The notes under the pieces: model-generated | Seen by the model: only the letters and a program-made list of their open reading frames with translations | Databases searched by the model: none | What the model was told of the DNA's origin: nothing | Translations under genes and position numbers: made by a program | Shown here: positions 37,283-46,176 of the stretch, piece after piece | Position numbering within the stretch: position 1 is the stretch's first letter | How the letters are laid out: each line of letters begins with the position of its first letter | Assembly: GCA_002494885.1 (NCBI GenBank) | Contig: DACV01000007.1 | Coordinates: forward strand, 556,001 to 620,000 | DNA from: Methanobacterium sp. UBA44 | GTDB taxonomy: Archaea > Methanobacteriota > Methanobacteria > Methanobacteriales > Methanobacteriaceae | Direction of reading: 5' to 3' | Length of the DNA: 64,000 nt

Positions 37283-38470
37283 TTAATTAGTACTATTTAT
37301 CTTTTCACGATACCATAGGTTTTTAGATTGTGAATACCAGCTTTTATATGATTCATCTTCAAGATATATTGGCTTTTTAGTGTAACCTGCAAGTATCCAT
37401 TCTTCATCCTCTTTAACCGCTTTTTCTGTATAGATATAAACAATTTCAAAATAAACTGTATTACCCTGATTAGAAATATATGCCGCATTGTGAATAGCTT
37501 CATACTGCACAATGAAAGAGTCATTAGTTAAACTTGAAACCTTAATTGAATCTTTATCAATCTCAGCATTCTCAAAAACCATTCCGCCTATATAATAATC
37601 GCCTTTAACCAAGTTATTCTTTAATTTCCTTTGATAACTGGACCAGTAACCATCTTTTTCAATCATCTGAAATGCTTTAACTTTTAATTGCTCATCAATA
37701 TCAGATGAAGTATTTACAGCTACCTGTGGCTGAAATACACTGGAAACATCATTAGAAATATAATTTAAATCATTAAAATTAATAAAAGGAACAAATAGTG
37801 CAATTACAATGAAATAGGCAGCTATAATAAGTATTGCCTGACCTTTGGAATCCATATTATTCCACCATTTAATTTTAGACCCAGAAGAAGTATATTTATA
37901 GGGATCCATCCGGGAAGATAGCGTAACCCTTTTCCTGATTGCAGTTCCAAATAAACTGGCAATAACTGTAGGAATTATAGAGACAATTAAAGAGATAGCT
38001 ATTATTGAAATTAATAAATCAGTTCCTGAACCAAGAGGATTCGTTAATATGTAAATAGGAGCAGAAAGAGAGATAATTCCTGCTATTAATCCATGGAATG
38101 CCCCTCTTTTATAACTTCCACCAGCTATGAATCCAACAAGGATACCACCTATTATGGATGTTATAAAGGGAACTGGAATTAAACCTATTATAAATCCTAT
38201 TAATAATGCCTTTAAACTTAAATTTTCTCGATTAAATCCAGATTTTTCGTCATTATACCTTTTTATGGCTTTTTTTAGCTTATCATATGATTCCATGCTT
38301 TCTTTACTATATCCGCCTATATCCTGGTTATTATCTGGATATTTTAAGACATCAAGGGTTTCATAATATTCAAATTTGCCACCACATTCACAACCCCAGA
38401 AATCATCGATATTTTCTCCTTTTTGAAGCTCATAGTAGCCGCCGCATTTCTCACAAAAAAGGTACCCCAT
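37283..38470 (-). CDS. zinc-ribbon membrane protein
   Basis: 395 residues. N-terminal ribbon CEKCGGYYELQKG...CECGG, a short helical linker, a hydrophobic part with four or five helices (about 90-175), another helix near 215-232, and a ~160-residue outer domain ending with YTEKAVKEDEEWILAGY. The ribbon is the same kind as in 49546-50292 and 14069-14503. GGTTGGTTAT precedes ATG. Function unknown. Confidence 0.75.
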   Translation of the reverse strand: MGYLFCEKCGGYYELQKGENIDDFWGCECGGKFEYYETLDVLKYPDNNQDIGGYSKESMESYDKLKKAIKRYNDEKSGFNRENLSLKALLIGFIIGLIPVPFITSIIGGILVGFIAGGSYKRGAFHGLIAGIISLSAPIYILTNPLGSGTDLLISIIAISLIVSIIPTVIASLFGTAIRKRVTLSSRMDPYKYTSSGSKIKWWNNMDSKGQAILIIAAYFIVIALFVPFINFNDLNYISNDVSSVFQPQVAVNTSSDIDEQLKVKAFQMIEKDGYWSSYQRKLKNNLVKGDYYIGGMVFENAEIDKDSIKVSSLTNDSFIVQYEAIHNAAYISNQGNTVYFEIVYIYTEKAVKEDEEWILAGYTKKPIYLEDESYKSWYSQSKNLWYREKINSTN

Positions 38471-38551
38471 ATAACCAACCCTAAACTAATTTACAGCCAA
38501 ATATAATTAAATGTTTTGTGATTACTATCACTCATATAATAAATGATTCCA

Positions 38552-39346
38552 TTAAATTCTAACAATATCCTTTTCACCTGTTATACCTTCATTAAGCCTG
38601 TGAATTGTCCTTTTTTTATCTATTGAAAATGGATGGTATCCTTCTTTTATAAGGTATGCAGCTAATTGAATTATTGAATTACAAAATCCAGATAAAGGAT
38701 TTCTTAAAATTAAAAGCTCTGAATATGCTGCTGAACGACTAACTTCTGGATCTTCTGGTATTTTAGCAAGAACAGGTATCTTTAATATAATTTCTATTTC
38801 GTTAGTGGTTAGGAATGTTTTATCATTTTTTTCACGGTTAACAACCACTCCCAGAACATTCACACCTAATTTTTCTGCCATTATTCTGGTCTTTAGTGCA
38901 TTAGTGATAGATGGAACTTCAGGGTTTATTACAAGAATCATCTCCTCTGCAACTTCAATAGCTGTTAATGCATTCTTTTCTAAACCAGCAGGTGCATCAA
39001 TTAAAATTATATCTGCCTTTGATAGTAATGAGTGAATAGTTTTTTCCAACCGATCAATTTTAACTTTTTTAAGGAAATCCATGGGTATTCCTGCAGGTAT
39101 GACCTTTACTCCTCCAGGTCCTTCATAAATAGCCTCTTTAATATCTGCATCACCAGAAAGGACATCGTTTAAAGTAACAGGCTGACCTTCTAGGCCCATT
39201 ATCAATTCTAAATTGGCCATAGCCACATCTGCATCTAATAAAATAACATCTTTACCAAGTCCTGCTAAAGCAGCGCCCAGATTAGCTGTTATTGTAGTTT
39301 TACCCACCCCACCTTTTCCTGAGGCAATGGCAATTATTCTGGTAAT
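38552..39346 (-). CDS. minD: MinD/ParA-type P-loop ATPase
   Basis: Deviant Walker A SGKGGVGKTT, ILLDADVAMANLELIMGL, IDAPAGL and NREKNDKTF place it in the MinD branch; archaeal MinD proteins position cell-surface or motility structures. No MinE or MinC is known in this group. An in-frame GTG at 39391 has no ribosome-binding site. GGGGGG stands seven bases before ATT at 39346, giving (M)TRIIAIASGKGG, the length usual for archaeal MinD (264 residues). The C-terminus lacks an obvious long amphipathic helix. Confidence 0.85.
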   Translation of the reverse strand: MTRIIAIASGKGGVGKTTITANLGAALAGLGKDVILLDADVAMANLELIMGLEGQPVTLNDVLSGDADIKEAIYEGPGGVKVIPAGIPMDFLKKVKIDRLEKTIHSLLSKADIILIDAPAGLEKNALTAIEVAEEMILVINPEVPSITNALKTRIMAEKLGVNVLGVVVNREKNDKTFLTTNEIEIILKIPVLAKIPEDPEVSRSAAYSELLILRNPLSGFCNSIIQLAAYLIKEGYHPFSIDKKRTIHRLNEGITGEKDIVRI

Positions 39347-39971
39347 TATTAATCCCCCCGATAATTTAAATATGATTGCTAAAACTATCACTAAATATAT
39401 TATTGTTAATTGCAGTATTTAATAATATTGGATGCTTGTGAAAATAATAACAATATAGAAATGATTAGAAAATAATTAAGAATTAAATTACATATTTAAA
39501 CGTTGATTAAAAACATATTAATCTTATTTATCTAATTCACGAAGTTTTGAAGACATTTAAATCTTAATTTAGACTTTAAAAAATGTTTTTATTAATAATA
39601 AGTAAAATAAAACCATATAAAATAGATTTGATAATCATTAAATCTTTTATTCATAAATAAACATGATAATTAATGAATTATATTATGTAAATTATGCCTA
39701 AAAAAATATAATTGGATATTATGTGAAGATATGAACTTATATTTAAAAGGAATGATCATTAAACTCACATTATCCTAAACAAAAAAAAATTTCTTAAATA
39801 ATTAAGTTTTTAGAGTATTAATGATCTTTTAATCTTTATATTGTTTTATTCTAACTTTTATGTTTAATAAAAACTTAGGCGCTTATTAATTTTTAAAATA
39901 GTGATTTCAAGCATTTCTTTAAATATTCAATCTGGATTTAAAATATAAATAATAAAAAATTAATAATAAGT
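39347..39971. other. 625-base gene-free region
   Basis: Very AT-rich. No coding frame with a start site and no marked repeat was found. Confidence 0.45.
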
Positions 39972-40228
39972 ATGATTATTATTGGAGATAATAGTGAAGA
40001 AATCTGGTATACACTCTTCAAATTTACATTACTTTTAAATAAAAACCCAGATTATAAACCAAAAAAGCCCATGAGATAAAAAAATCGTTTAAATACATAA
40101 ATAAAATAAAAGAGATTGTCTGTAAAGATGAAAACAAGTATTATGAAATAATATTTATGGCAAATGAAATTGAAGAAATGTTAAATTCAGATTTAAAATA
40201 TCTAAAAGAGGTGAATAAATGGAAATAA
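39972..40228 (+). pseudogene. small protein gene split by a frameshift
   Basis: ATG 39972 opens IIIGDNSEEIWYTLFKFTL-LLNKNPDYKPKKP and stops near 40076. Another frame then continues as KSFKYINKIKEIVCKDENKY-YEIIFMANEIEEML and ends at 40228, overlapping the next small gene. One lost base in the A-run near 40080 would explain it. No family recognised. Confidence 0.45.
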
Positions 40229-40377
40229 AACTACATAAAACTATAGATATTAGAATTAAGGACATAACTGATTTTAAAGATGCAGAAAATAGTGTGGATC
40301 AAATTCTGGACAGTTTAAGAGTAGAAATATTGGAAGAAATAGAAGATGTCTTAACAGAAGAAGGCGAAGGGTGTTAA
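40219..40377 (+). CDS. 52-residue acidic protein of unknown function
   Basis: ATG at 40219 with AGAGGTGAATAA upstream. IDIRIKDITDFKDAENSVDQ and an acidic end (EEIEDVLTEEGEGC). It overlaps the end of the frameshifted gene by ten bases, so the two probably formed one unit. Too short for usual gene-length cut-offs. Confidence 0.55.
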   Translation: MEIKLHKTIDIRIKDITDFKDAENSVDQILDSLRVEILEEIEDVLTEEGEGC

Positions 40378-40420
40378 AAAAGAATACTAACCAGAATAAG
40401 TGGTAAATATTACATTTAAA

Positions 40421-40513
40421 ATGTACAATAGAATCGCAATCATTATTATATCAAATATGATGATATTTCTTAACATTCTGTTCATATCTATGATTATTGC
40501 TGGAATTGCATAA
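40421..40513 (+). CDS. possible 30-residue single-helix peptide
   Basis: Begins MYNRIAIIIISNMMIFLNIL and ends IAGIA; one membrane helix. No clear ribosome-binding site, so it may not be translated. Confidence 0.2.
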   Translation: MYNRIAIIIISNMMIFLNILFISMIIAGIA

Positions 40514-40549
40514 AAATCTTTTTAATCACCAAAATTTCAACCTTTTTAT

Positions 40550-40759
40550 CTAAAATTGCCTTTGGATGTTGCCCAATATTCTCTTCAATTGTTGGGATGA
40601 ATTAAATTCCTGATTTGGTAAACTTTCTAGTGTATCTATCACTTCAGAGTTAGCATTACGACTTTTTGCATGCTGAATTACATCTTTTTTATTTACAGGA
40701 AATTTAATATCCTTTATAAACGGCCCAACCTGTGCTGGTGGTAAATTTCCATGAACCAT
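40550..40759 (-). CDS. DUF2795-like small protein
   Basis: 69 residues. IKFPVNKKDVIQHAKSRNAN followed by VIDTLESLPNQEFNSSQQL matches the DUF2795 pattern (F-P-x-x-K-x-x-L-x-x-A...L-x-x-L-P...Y/F-x-S). Such proteins are small helical domains of unknown function. GAGGTGATTAAT precedes ATG at 40759. Confidence 0.7.
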   Translation of the reverse strand: MVHGNLPPAQVGPFIKDIKFPVNKKDVIQHAKSRNANSEVIDTLESLPNQEFNSSQQLKRILGNIQRQF

Positions 40760-40980
40760 ATTAATCACCTCAGTTTCAATTAAGTTTAATTTAACAATAT
40801 AAAAGTTGTTACATATTATATAATTATTAATACTTATAAATTAACTCCACCTCCAAATTAGAAAATATTTTTTAAGTTCAATTTCCGCGTTATTTTATTT
40901 TTTAAGTAGAGTTCCAGTTAATATTTATAATAAAAAATAATTATAAAGTATTATATTGAATAATCCCTATATAACTTAAA

Positions 40981-41124
40981 ATGCGCATTAAAATAAATGC
41001 TAAACCCCAATATTTATTCCTATTTTTAGGATTAGTTTATGGAATAGCGATTTTATTAGTTGTCACGCCTTTCCAGGTGCCTGATGAATATGAACACTTT
41101 GATAGAACCTATAGTGTAAGTTAA
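40981..41124 (+). pseudogene. DUF2142 membrane protein, N-terminal relic
   Basis: 47 codons: a membrane helix (YLFLFLGLVYGIAILLVV) and PFQVPDEYEHFDRTY, the hallmark first helix and P-x-Q-x-P-D-E-x-x-H-F motif of DUF2142 glycan-related membrane proteins, which are normally over 400 residues. A TAA follows at once; no continuation was found. The next 250 bases (to 41390) hold short unrelated frames only. Confidence 0.65.
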
Positions 41125-41415
41125 TAACATTTTAAAAAGTGCATTTTCTTTTAAGATGATAAAGTCAACAGGATTTTTTTTTATTCAGTTGTATTTGATG
41201 CGATTCAGCCTGCAACAACTAAATATGTAACTATATATGGAAATACACCACTATATGTACCACTTAATGAATGAGAATGTGCATTTACTGCAAAAGACTT
41301 GATCACACAGCAATATTAGAAGATAAATATTATAAGTGTCTGAAACATTCTTTCAGCCTGTCAATTTTGATTATTTATCATAAAAAGTAATAAAAATAAG
41401 AAAAAGGTTTTTGAT

Positions 41416-41895
41416 TTATTCGTTTTGGAACAACATCAATATTCCGGTTATTAAAAGCCATAAACCAATCAATGCGCCTAAAACCCGGGGGTCTGAAATA
41501 AAGTTCCCCACAATTATATAGATTAAACCCATAACTATGGCTACAACCCCATTCCACCTATTATTACCAGCCTTTGTAAATATACCTATAATCCCTGCAA
41601 TTATAAGGAATATACCAACCATCCAGACTATAAAACCAACTAACCAGCTGAATAGTCCCGGATTAATTATGAATCCTAACCCCAGTATAAATGCAATAAT
41701 TCCCAGAATAAGTTCCAAAATCCTTACGCTTGCATATTCGCCTGTTTCCCTTAATCCATCTATTAATAGACCAATTCCTAAAAGTAGTACAATTACTCCA
41801 GTTACTACACTTAATGGAATTAATCCCAGTAATGGGAATATTATGATGAATAGGCCTAAAATAATAAAAAGCCATGCATTACCTTTTGTTTCCAT
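41416..41895 (-). CDS. HdeD/DUF308-family membrane protein
   Basis: 159 residues with six short hydrophobic helices in three similar hairpins (LFIILGLFIIIFPLLGL; VRILELILGIIAFILGLGFI; NGVVAIVMGLIYIIVG), typical of DUF308. In bacteria HdeD is acid-stress related; the archaeal function is unknown. GGAGGAAAAAAT precedes ATG. Confidence 0.82.
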   Translation of the reverse strand: METKGNAWLFIILGLFIIIFPLLGLIPLSVVTGVIVLLLGIGLLIDGLRETGEYASVRILELILGIIAFILGLGFIINPGLFSWLVGFIVWMVGIFLIIAGIIGIFTKAGNNRWNGVVAIVMGLIYIIVGNFISDPRVLGALIGLWLLITGILMLFQNE

Positions 41896-42118
41896 ATTTT
41901 TTCCTCCAAATCTAACTAAATATAATATATTACTTTTAATTAATAATTTTTTTTATTTAATTTTCCATCTTTTATGGAATTTAGAATGTCCGGGCATTTC
42001 AACCCTAAATTCATTCCAAAAAATTGAAGAATTTCTTTTAAGGTTAAGAGAGGGTGCCATGCAGTAATTATCAGAAAATTTAATATTAGTACCAACGTAC
42101 AATAATATAGAGAAACTT

Positions 42119-42475
42119 ATGAAAAAAAATGATGATAGCGAGGATAAAAAATTATCCAAACAGATGGAAAAGGAATTATCTCCAGCCAAAGCCATAATAA
42201 GAATAACTATTGGATTCTTCGTGATTTTTATATGGATTTTGATAGGAGTTAATCTTACCATCATATTCACCACAGCTACTCAGCAATTTATGGGCTTTAC
42301 ATCATATTTCATCAGAAATCCAATTGTTTTTTTATTAATAGCATTTTTTAACATTTTTATTGGATTATTTGCCTATTTATTTACCGAAATTCTATGGTGG
42401 TGCGTATTCCATCTCATCTGGTCGATTAGATGGTTTTATGGATACTTTAAATATCGTAAAGTCACATTAGAGTAG
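42119..42475 (+). CDS. two-helix membrane protein of unknown function
   Basis: 118 residues. A charged N-terminus (~22 residues), two membrane helices (about 26-50, 67-92) and an aromatic basic tail (WWCVFHLIWSIRWFYGYFKY). No Shine-Dalgarno before ATG 42119. Not recognised. Confidence 0.6.
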   Translation: MKKNDDSEDKKLSKQMEKELSPAKAIIRITIGFFVIFIWILIGVNLTIIFTTATQQFMGFTSYFIRNPIVFLLIAFFNIFIGLFAYLFTEILWWCVFHLIWSIRWFYGYFKYRKVTLE

Positions 42476-42557
42476 AAAAAATATTGGTCAAAAATAAATA
42501 TAAAAAGATTAGAATTCATCTAAACTTCTTTAATATACTATCCGCCTCTTTTAAGAG

Positions 42558-42906
42558 TCATTTGCCCGTGTATTTAACCTCTTTAATGAGTTTATCCACC
42601 TCATCATCATGAAACTTTTTCTTTGGTGGTCCAATTCTAGATCCGCAGTCTGTGCAGAATTTAGTGCCGCTCGAGAGTTTTTTTACAGCATTTAGGGCAG
42701 GTAATTTCTTTTGAAATTGCAATTTTAGATTCTTGAGGAGTTTCAACTTTAGTACTGCGTTCAGTACAGAATTTTGTATCTTCAGGTAATTCTGCAGCAC
42801 AATGCGGACATTTTAATCCTTGCACTTATATTTTACTGCCGCATTCAGTGTAAAACTTAATATTTTCTTCCATTTGAGCTCTATAGTTTGAACATTCATT
42901 TGCCAT
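42558..42906 (-). pseudogene. multi-zinc-ribbon protein, decayed
   Basis: From ATG 42906 (GGAGACTATA site): MANECSNYRAQMEENIKFY-TECGSKI then a stop, CPHCAAELPEDTKFCTERST, ITCPKC, a frameshift, then KLSSGTKFCTDCGSRIGPP. It aligns with the intact four-ribbon protein at 49546, but ligands of the first ribbon (CxxC to CSNY, FC to FY) and second (CG to RS) are lost as well. The accumulated losses show true decay rather than a sequencing slip. Confidence 0.75.
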
Positions 42907-43084
42907 TATAGTCTCCAAGGATAAATCTTAAATTTTCTGCATTCGAATGAAGATTCAACTTTTAATACCGGTTTGCCCTATTATTATGATTTATGGTTAT
43001 TATAGATAATTATTTGAAGTATAATATTATTTGAAGTATAATAGTTACCATGATCATTTTCGCATACAGACTATAAAAATGAAT

Positions 43085-43384
43085 TTATTCAGATTCAAAC
43101 TTCTTTTGATTTAATTTAGCTCTACATTGGGACAACTCCATTTTAGTTTGTTTTAATTCACTCATAGTCCTATTTAAGTCTCTTTTAAGCAGTAAAGTCC
43201 TAATCCATAAATAAATGGTCAGTGCAATAAATACAATGATAATGATTATTAACAGACCTATAGTGATTCCTGCTGCAAATGTTGCCCAAAAAAGGCTGAA
43301 TCCATAAATAGCATACGCTATAACGGCCAAAATCAATATTGCCCCCACTATAACCAAGATAGTTTTTAAGCGGTTATCATTCAT
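43085..43384 (-). CDS. membrane protein with C-terminal coiled coil
   Basis: 99 residues from ATG 43384 (AAGGGATGTGATTTT site). Two membrane helices (about 7-27 and 32-60) and a heptad coiled coil (LKRDLNRTMSELKQTKMELS). It lies 13 bases after the DUF2769-like gene, so they probably form one unit. Unknown function. Confidence 0.6.
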   Translation of the reverse strand: MNDNRLKTILVIVGAILILAVIAYAIYGFSLFWATFAAGITIGLLIIIIIVFIALTIYLWIRTLLLKRDLNRTMSELKQTKMELSQCRAKLNQKKFESE

Positions 43385-43397
43385 AAAATCACATCCC

Positions 43398-43778
43398 TTA
43401 ATCTCTACGCAAGTAGTAATGTCTGAGTATATCATTAATACGATTTATATCTTCATAATCTGTTTTACCAAAAGAACAGTGCATTGAAGAACCATTAAGA
43501 CAAAAATAGCTTTCAGGACTTCCAGATTCCAGATCATTTTCTAAATAAATAGAACAATCTGTACATCTACACTTTTCATTTCCATCCAGGTCACTGCACT
43601 TTTCTTTACCAGTAGCACAATACAGGGCAGGGAAATCTTCAGGTTCAACCAAACCAGAACTTAGTGCTTTTTCCTGGAGCAGTATTATGTTATCTTTTAC
43701 ACACTGGCTTTTTCCCTGCACTTTGCACTTGCTGCAGAAGCATTTTCCAATATTTTCCAGGTTAAAATCAATTTCCAT
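43398..43778 (-). CDS. Cys-rich protein with two DUF2769-like modules
   Basis: 126 residues, 14 Cys. Two modules, each with CxCxxC...C and a later C-A/L-x-G-K/S...C (CFCSKCKVQGKSQC...YCATGKEKC; CRCTDCSIYL...FCLNGSSMHC), match DUF2769, a methanogen family thought to bind metal. No signal or membrane helix. GGATGGATATTT precedes ATG. The hairpin array begins 112 bases upstream of the start codon. Confidence 0.7.
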   Translation of the reverse strand: MEIDFNLENIGKCFCSKCKVQGKSQCVKDNIILLQEKALSSGLVEPEDFPALYCATGKEKCSDLDGNEKCRCTDCSIYLENDLESGSPESYFCLNGSSMHCSFGKTDYEDINRINDILRHYYLRRD

Positions 43779-43889
43779 AAATATCCATCCAGTTGGGGTT
43801 AATATGAAAAATTTAAAAGCTGAATGTCATTTTTATTTAAACAGCAGATTAAATTCTTCTTATGTGATAATGCCTTTGTCTTTTAGTAG

Positions 43890-44099
43890 CTTGCAAATCT
43901 TAAAAAATCAGAGATTTTTTATGCCTGCAAAAACTTTCAAAATTCTACGAATTTTGAATCACGAAGTGTTTGTAAGCTTCGTTTTTGCGGCCGAGGAAAT
44001 TACATTTCCTTATGTAAAAAAATGCACCCATTTTTTTAACTTCGATTTGCGCTATCGAAAGCTTGCTTTCGATGCACCAAACACTTTGTGTTTGAGTGC
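43890..44099. repeat. array of about eight tandem perfect hairpins
   Basis: Consecutive palindromes with short loops: 43901-43921 (TAAAAAATC, loop AGA), 43936-43958 (TTCAAAATTC, loop TAC), 43994-44010 (AGGAAAT, loop TAC), 44015-44038 (TAAAAAAATG, loop CACC), 44054-44073 (ATCGAAAGC, loop TT), 44074-44099 (CAAACAC, loop TTT, with outer GCAC/GTGC), plus weaker ones at 43893 and 43962. The words TGCACC and CCAAA recur. No gene covers it. Same class as 46409-46702. Confidence 0.85.
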
Positions 44100-44135
44100 T
44101 CCAAAAACCTTTGAGAGTCTGGCTAATTTTTCTAA

Positions 44136-44264
44136 TTAATCTGAGTCTTCAGATTTTTCTGTGTAGCTTAAGGGCTCTTCTGGCTTATTCATCTCATTGC
44201 CCTCATTATTCTTCTGGTTCTTCTTCGAGCTCCACCCCCCTCTTAGAGATCCTAAATCTGGCAT
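44136..44264 (-). CDS. 42-residue polar protein of unknown function
   Basis: MPDLGSLRGGWSSKKNQKNN then an acidic end (EEPLSYTEKSEDSD). AAGGAGTTGTTATA precedes ATG 44264. Below usual length limits. It follows the ExoD relic on the same strand and may have been its operon partner. Confidence 0.5.
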   Translation of the reverse strand: MPDLGSLRGGWSSKKNQKNNEGNEMNKPEEPLSYTEKSEDSD

Positions 44265-44311
44265 ATTATAACAACTCCTTAATATTCTATTTTATTATTA
44301 TGATCTTTATA

Positions 44312-44909
44312 TTATGTAATATTTTGGATGCTATACACAAAATTATAGATTTTAACTAAAGATAATCCTGCAGATATTCCTGCCAATCCAATTAAAATAA
44401 CTGAACCAAAATAGATAATAGTCATTATAACTGCACCATAACCTGCTAAAATCAAATAACCATCACGCTCAAGAGTTCCAGCAGCCAGAAAAGACCCCAG
44501 AAGCAGGTAAAGTATTTGTTAGTGGAATGGGTAATGGGAAGATAAATAATGTAGTGCTTATAAGTAAAAAGAGTTTATTTATTTTAGACATTATTGCTCC
44601 TCTGGTCATTATAAAAAAACGTGGTTTTACAAACTTTTCCAGATAATTAAGTACACGATATGTAATATTTAATGCTTTAATTAAATTTTTCTTTGATATT
44701 TTGGTTTCATAAAACGATTAGAAATTAAATCTCTATTAAACACTAAACTAATGCCCAATGTAAATATAATTAATCCCACGATTATCCCAGTTTCAGAATA
44801 TCTATTGGAATTAAAAATGGAGCTGCAGCATAGATATAACTAGCTTACCTGGTTCGCCCATTAAATTCAAAAACTCTTTTAAAGTTATATTATCCTCTGG
44901 AATTTTCAT
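44312..44909 (-). pseudogene. ExoD-family membrane protein, decayed
   Basis: Pieces in at least three frames follow the ExoD order: EDNITLKEFLNLMGEPGKLV, then AAAPFLIPID, GLIIFTLGISLVFNRDLISN, KALNITYRVLNYLEKFVKPR, GAIMSKINKLFLLISTTLFI with PLPIPLTNTLPASGVF, frameshift, LERDGYLILAGYGAVIMTII. The family is linked to exopolysaccharide synthesis. Several frameshifts and stops show it is dead. Confidence 0.78.
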
Positions 44910-45181
44910 GTAAAGTTCTGGTAGTACTTTAGAATAACATTCATTCTAATTTTTCAGGATCTTTTAAAACCATTGATACTATTTTTTATGATTCATTTTG
45001 ATTAAATTTTTAGAATATGATTATTAGAATTACAGAAAATGAATTATAGGATATAAAAAAACCGATTTTTTTTTAAACTAATTTATTTGAGGAAAATAAC
45101 CTTTATGTGCTTTTTTCCAGTGATTAGGGTGAATTCCATTTATATAGATTATTTTTATTCCCTATTTTGACTGCTACTTAT

Positions 45182-45199
45182 AACCAAAATTTTTTTATA
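45182..45199 (+). promoter_or_regulatory. promoter element shared with the 36.4-kb surface-protein gene
   Basis: AACCAAAATTTTTTTATA, exactly as at 36380-36397, 49 bases before the ATG at 45248. Confidence 0.65.
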
Positions 45200-45247
45200 C
45201 AGAATAATATAAATAACCATATAAATATTATTTGGAGTGGAAATATT

Positions 45248-45706
45248 ATGAAAATTTTAATTATATTTCTTTTAGCAGTGCTCATTGGAGCATTTCCTGC
45301 ATCTGCAGCAGACTCAAATAATCCAAACGTTCAAGAAAAGATCCAAAAAATAGACCCTAATGTATACCTGGAAATAAAAAACACAACAAAACAGTTTATA
45401 AATAAAAATCCACAACTATCTGATAATGTAACTAAATTAGGATCAGAATTTAAAGAAGGTAACCTTACAATAAGCCAGATAGTCCAAAAAGCTAATGTTC
45501 AATCATTAATTGTAGATATATTAAGTTATGAAAGCGTTAGAGTCGAAATTCATAATATGATACAAAAACCAGAAATTATGGATGCTATAAACATTTTAAG
45601 AGAGGATAAGGACATTCAAGAAGCTGCCAGTATCTTAATGAGTAACCCCAAGATTAGCGATTATGTTTATACCATAATTTATGGGGAGTACTACAGGGAT
45701 ATATGA
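45248..45706 (+). CDS. secreted helical protein of unknown function
   Basis: 152 residues. Signal peptide KILIIFLLAVLIGAFPASA, then a soluble, Ile/Asn/Gln-rich helical part with two similar stretches (NPQLSDNVTKLGSEFKEGN; NPKISDYVYTI). No Cys and no C-terminal anchor. GGAGTGGAAATATT precedes ATG 45248; the longer frame from 45167 is not used because it includes the promoter. Confidence 0.7.
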   Translation: MKILIIFLLAVLIGAFPASAADSNNPNVQEKIQKIDPNVYLEIKNTTKQFINKNPQLSDNVTKLGSEFKEGNLTISQIVQKANVQSLIVDILSYESVRVEIHNMIQKPEIMDAINILREDKDIQEAASILMSNPKISDYVYTIIYGEYYRDI

Positions 45707-45840
45707 TTGTACGAATTCTTCTCTACTTTTTCAATCTTCACTTTCATTGTCAAACTCGATGTAATGATTAAAAAATAGTAAAAAAATAATTAACTAAGAT
45801 TCATATAAATAATAGAGCTACTATAAAATTGACGTTTTAA

Positions 45841-46129
45841 ATGGCAAATCTAATAATTATAGTTAGATACTTAATTTTTTTGATTTTGTTTTATTCATTA
45901 ATGGATTATAGGTTGAAGTCTTATAACTCTTTTAAACAGGTTATTTTTTTTAAGTAAAGTTTAATTACTCAGGTTCTTCACTTTAATATATGTACTGTTT
46001 GCAGTAGCTCTTATAGTCTTTTTAGATTTAAAATATTTAAGGAATAATTTCTGGAAAGGGCTGATGGTAAATGTATTGATTGTTTTAGTGTTTTGGGCCT
46101 TCTATTATTTGTTTTTAATTAATTTATAA
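45841..46129 (+). pseudogene. membrane-protein gene broken by frameshift and stop
   Basis: ATG 45841 reads MANLIIIVRYLIFLILFYSL then YNSFKQVIFFK and stops. A second frame, with no start codon, reads LLRFFTLIYVLFAVALIVFL and KYLRNNFWKGLMVNVLIVLV to the stop at 46129. Together they look like a 3-helix membrane protein. No family recognised. Confidence 0.45.
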
Positions 46130-46133
46130 AAAA

Positions 46134-46154
46134 ATTGAGTTTAACAAACTCAAT
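46134..46154. terminator. perfect 9-bp hairpin between convergent genes
   Basis: ATTGAGTTT, loop AAC, AAACTCAAT, five bases past the stop at 46129 and 23 bases past the end of the Met-rich gene. Probably a two-way terminator; its 3-base loop also fits the hairpin-array unit type. Confidence 0.55.
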
Positions 46155-46176
46155 TAGGAGTCTGTTTAATGACTCT

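Noticed and set aside
41271..41390. 39-codon frame with CxxC...C...H pattern
   Set aside because: No ribosome-binding site and it lies in decayed DNA after the DUF2142 relic; Cys spacing could be chance.
43687..44139. 150-codon plus-strand frame across the first hairpin array
   Set aside because: It runs antisense through the DUF2769 gene and then through palindromic DNA, which is open by chance; no start site or family.
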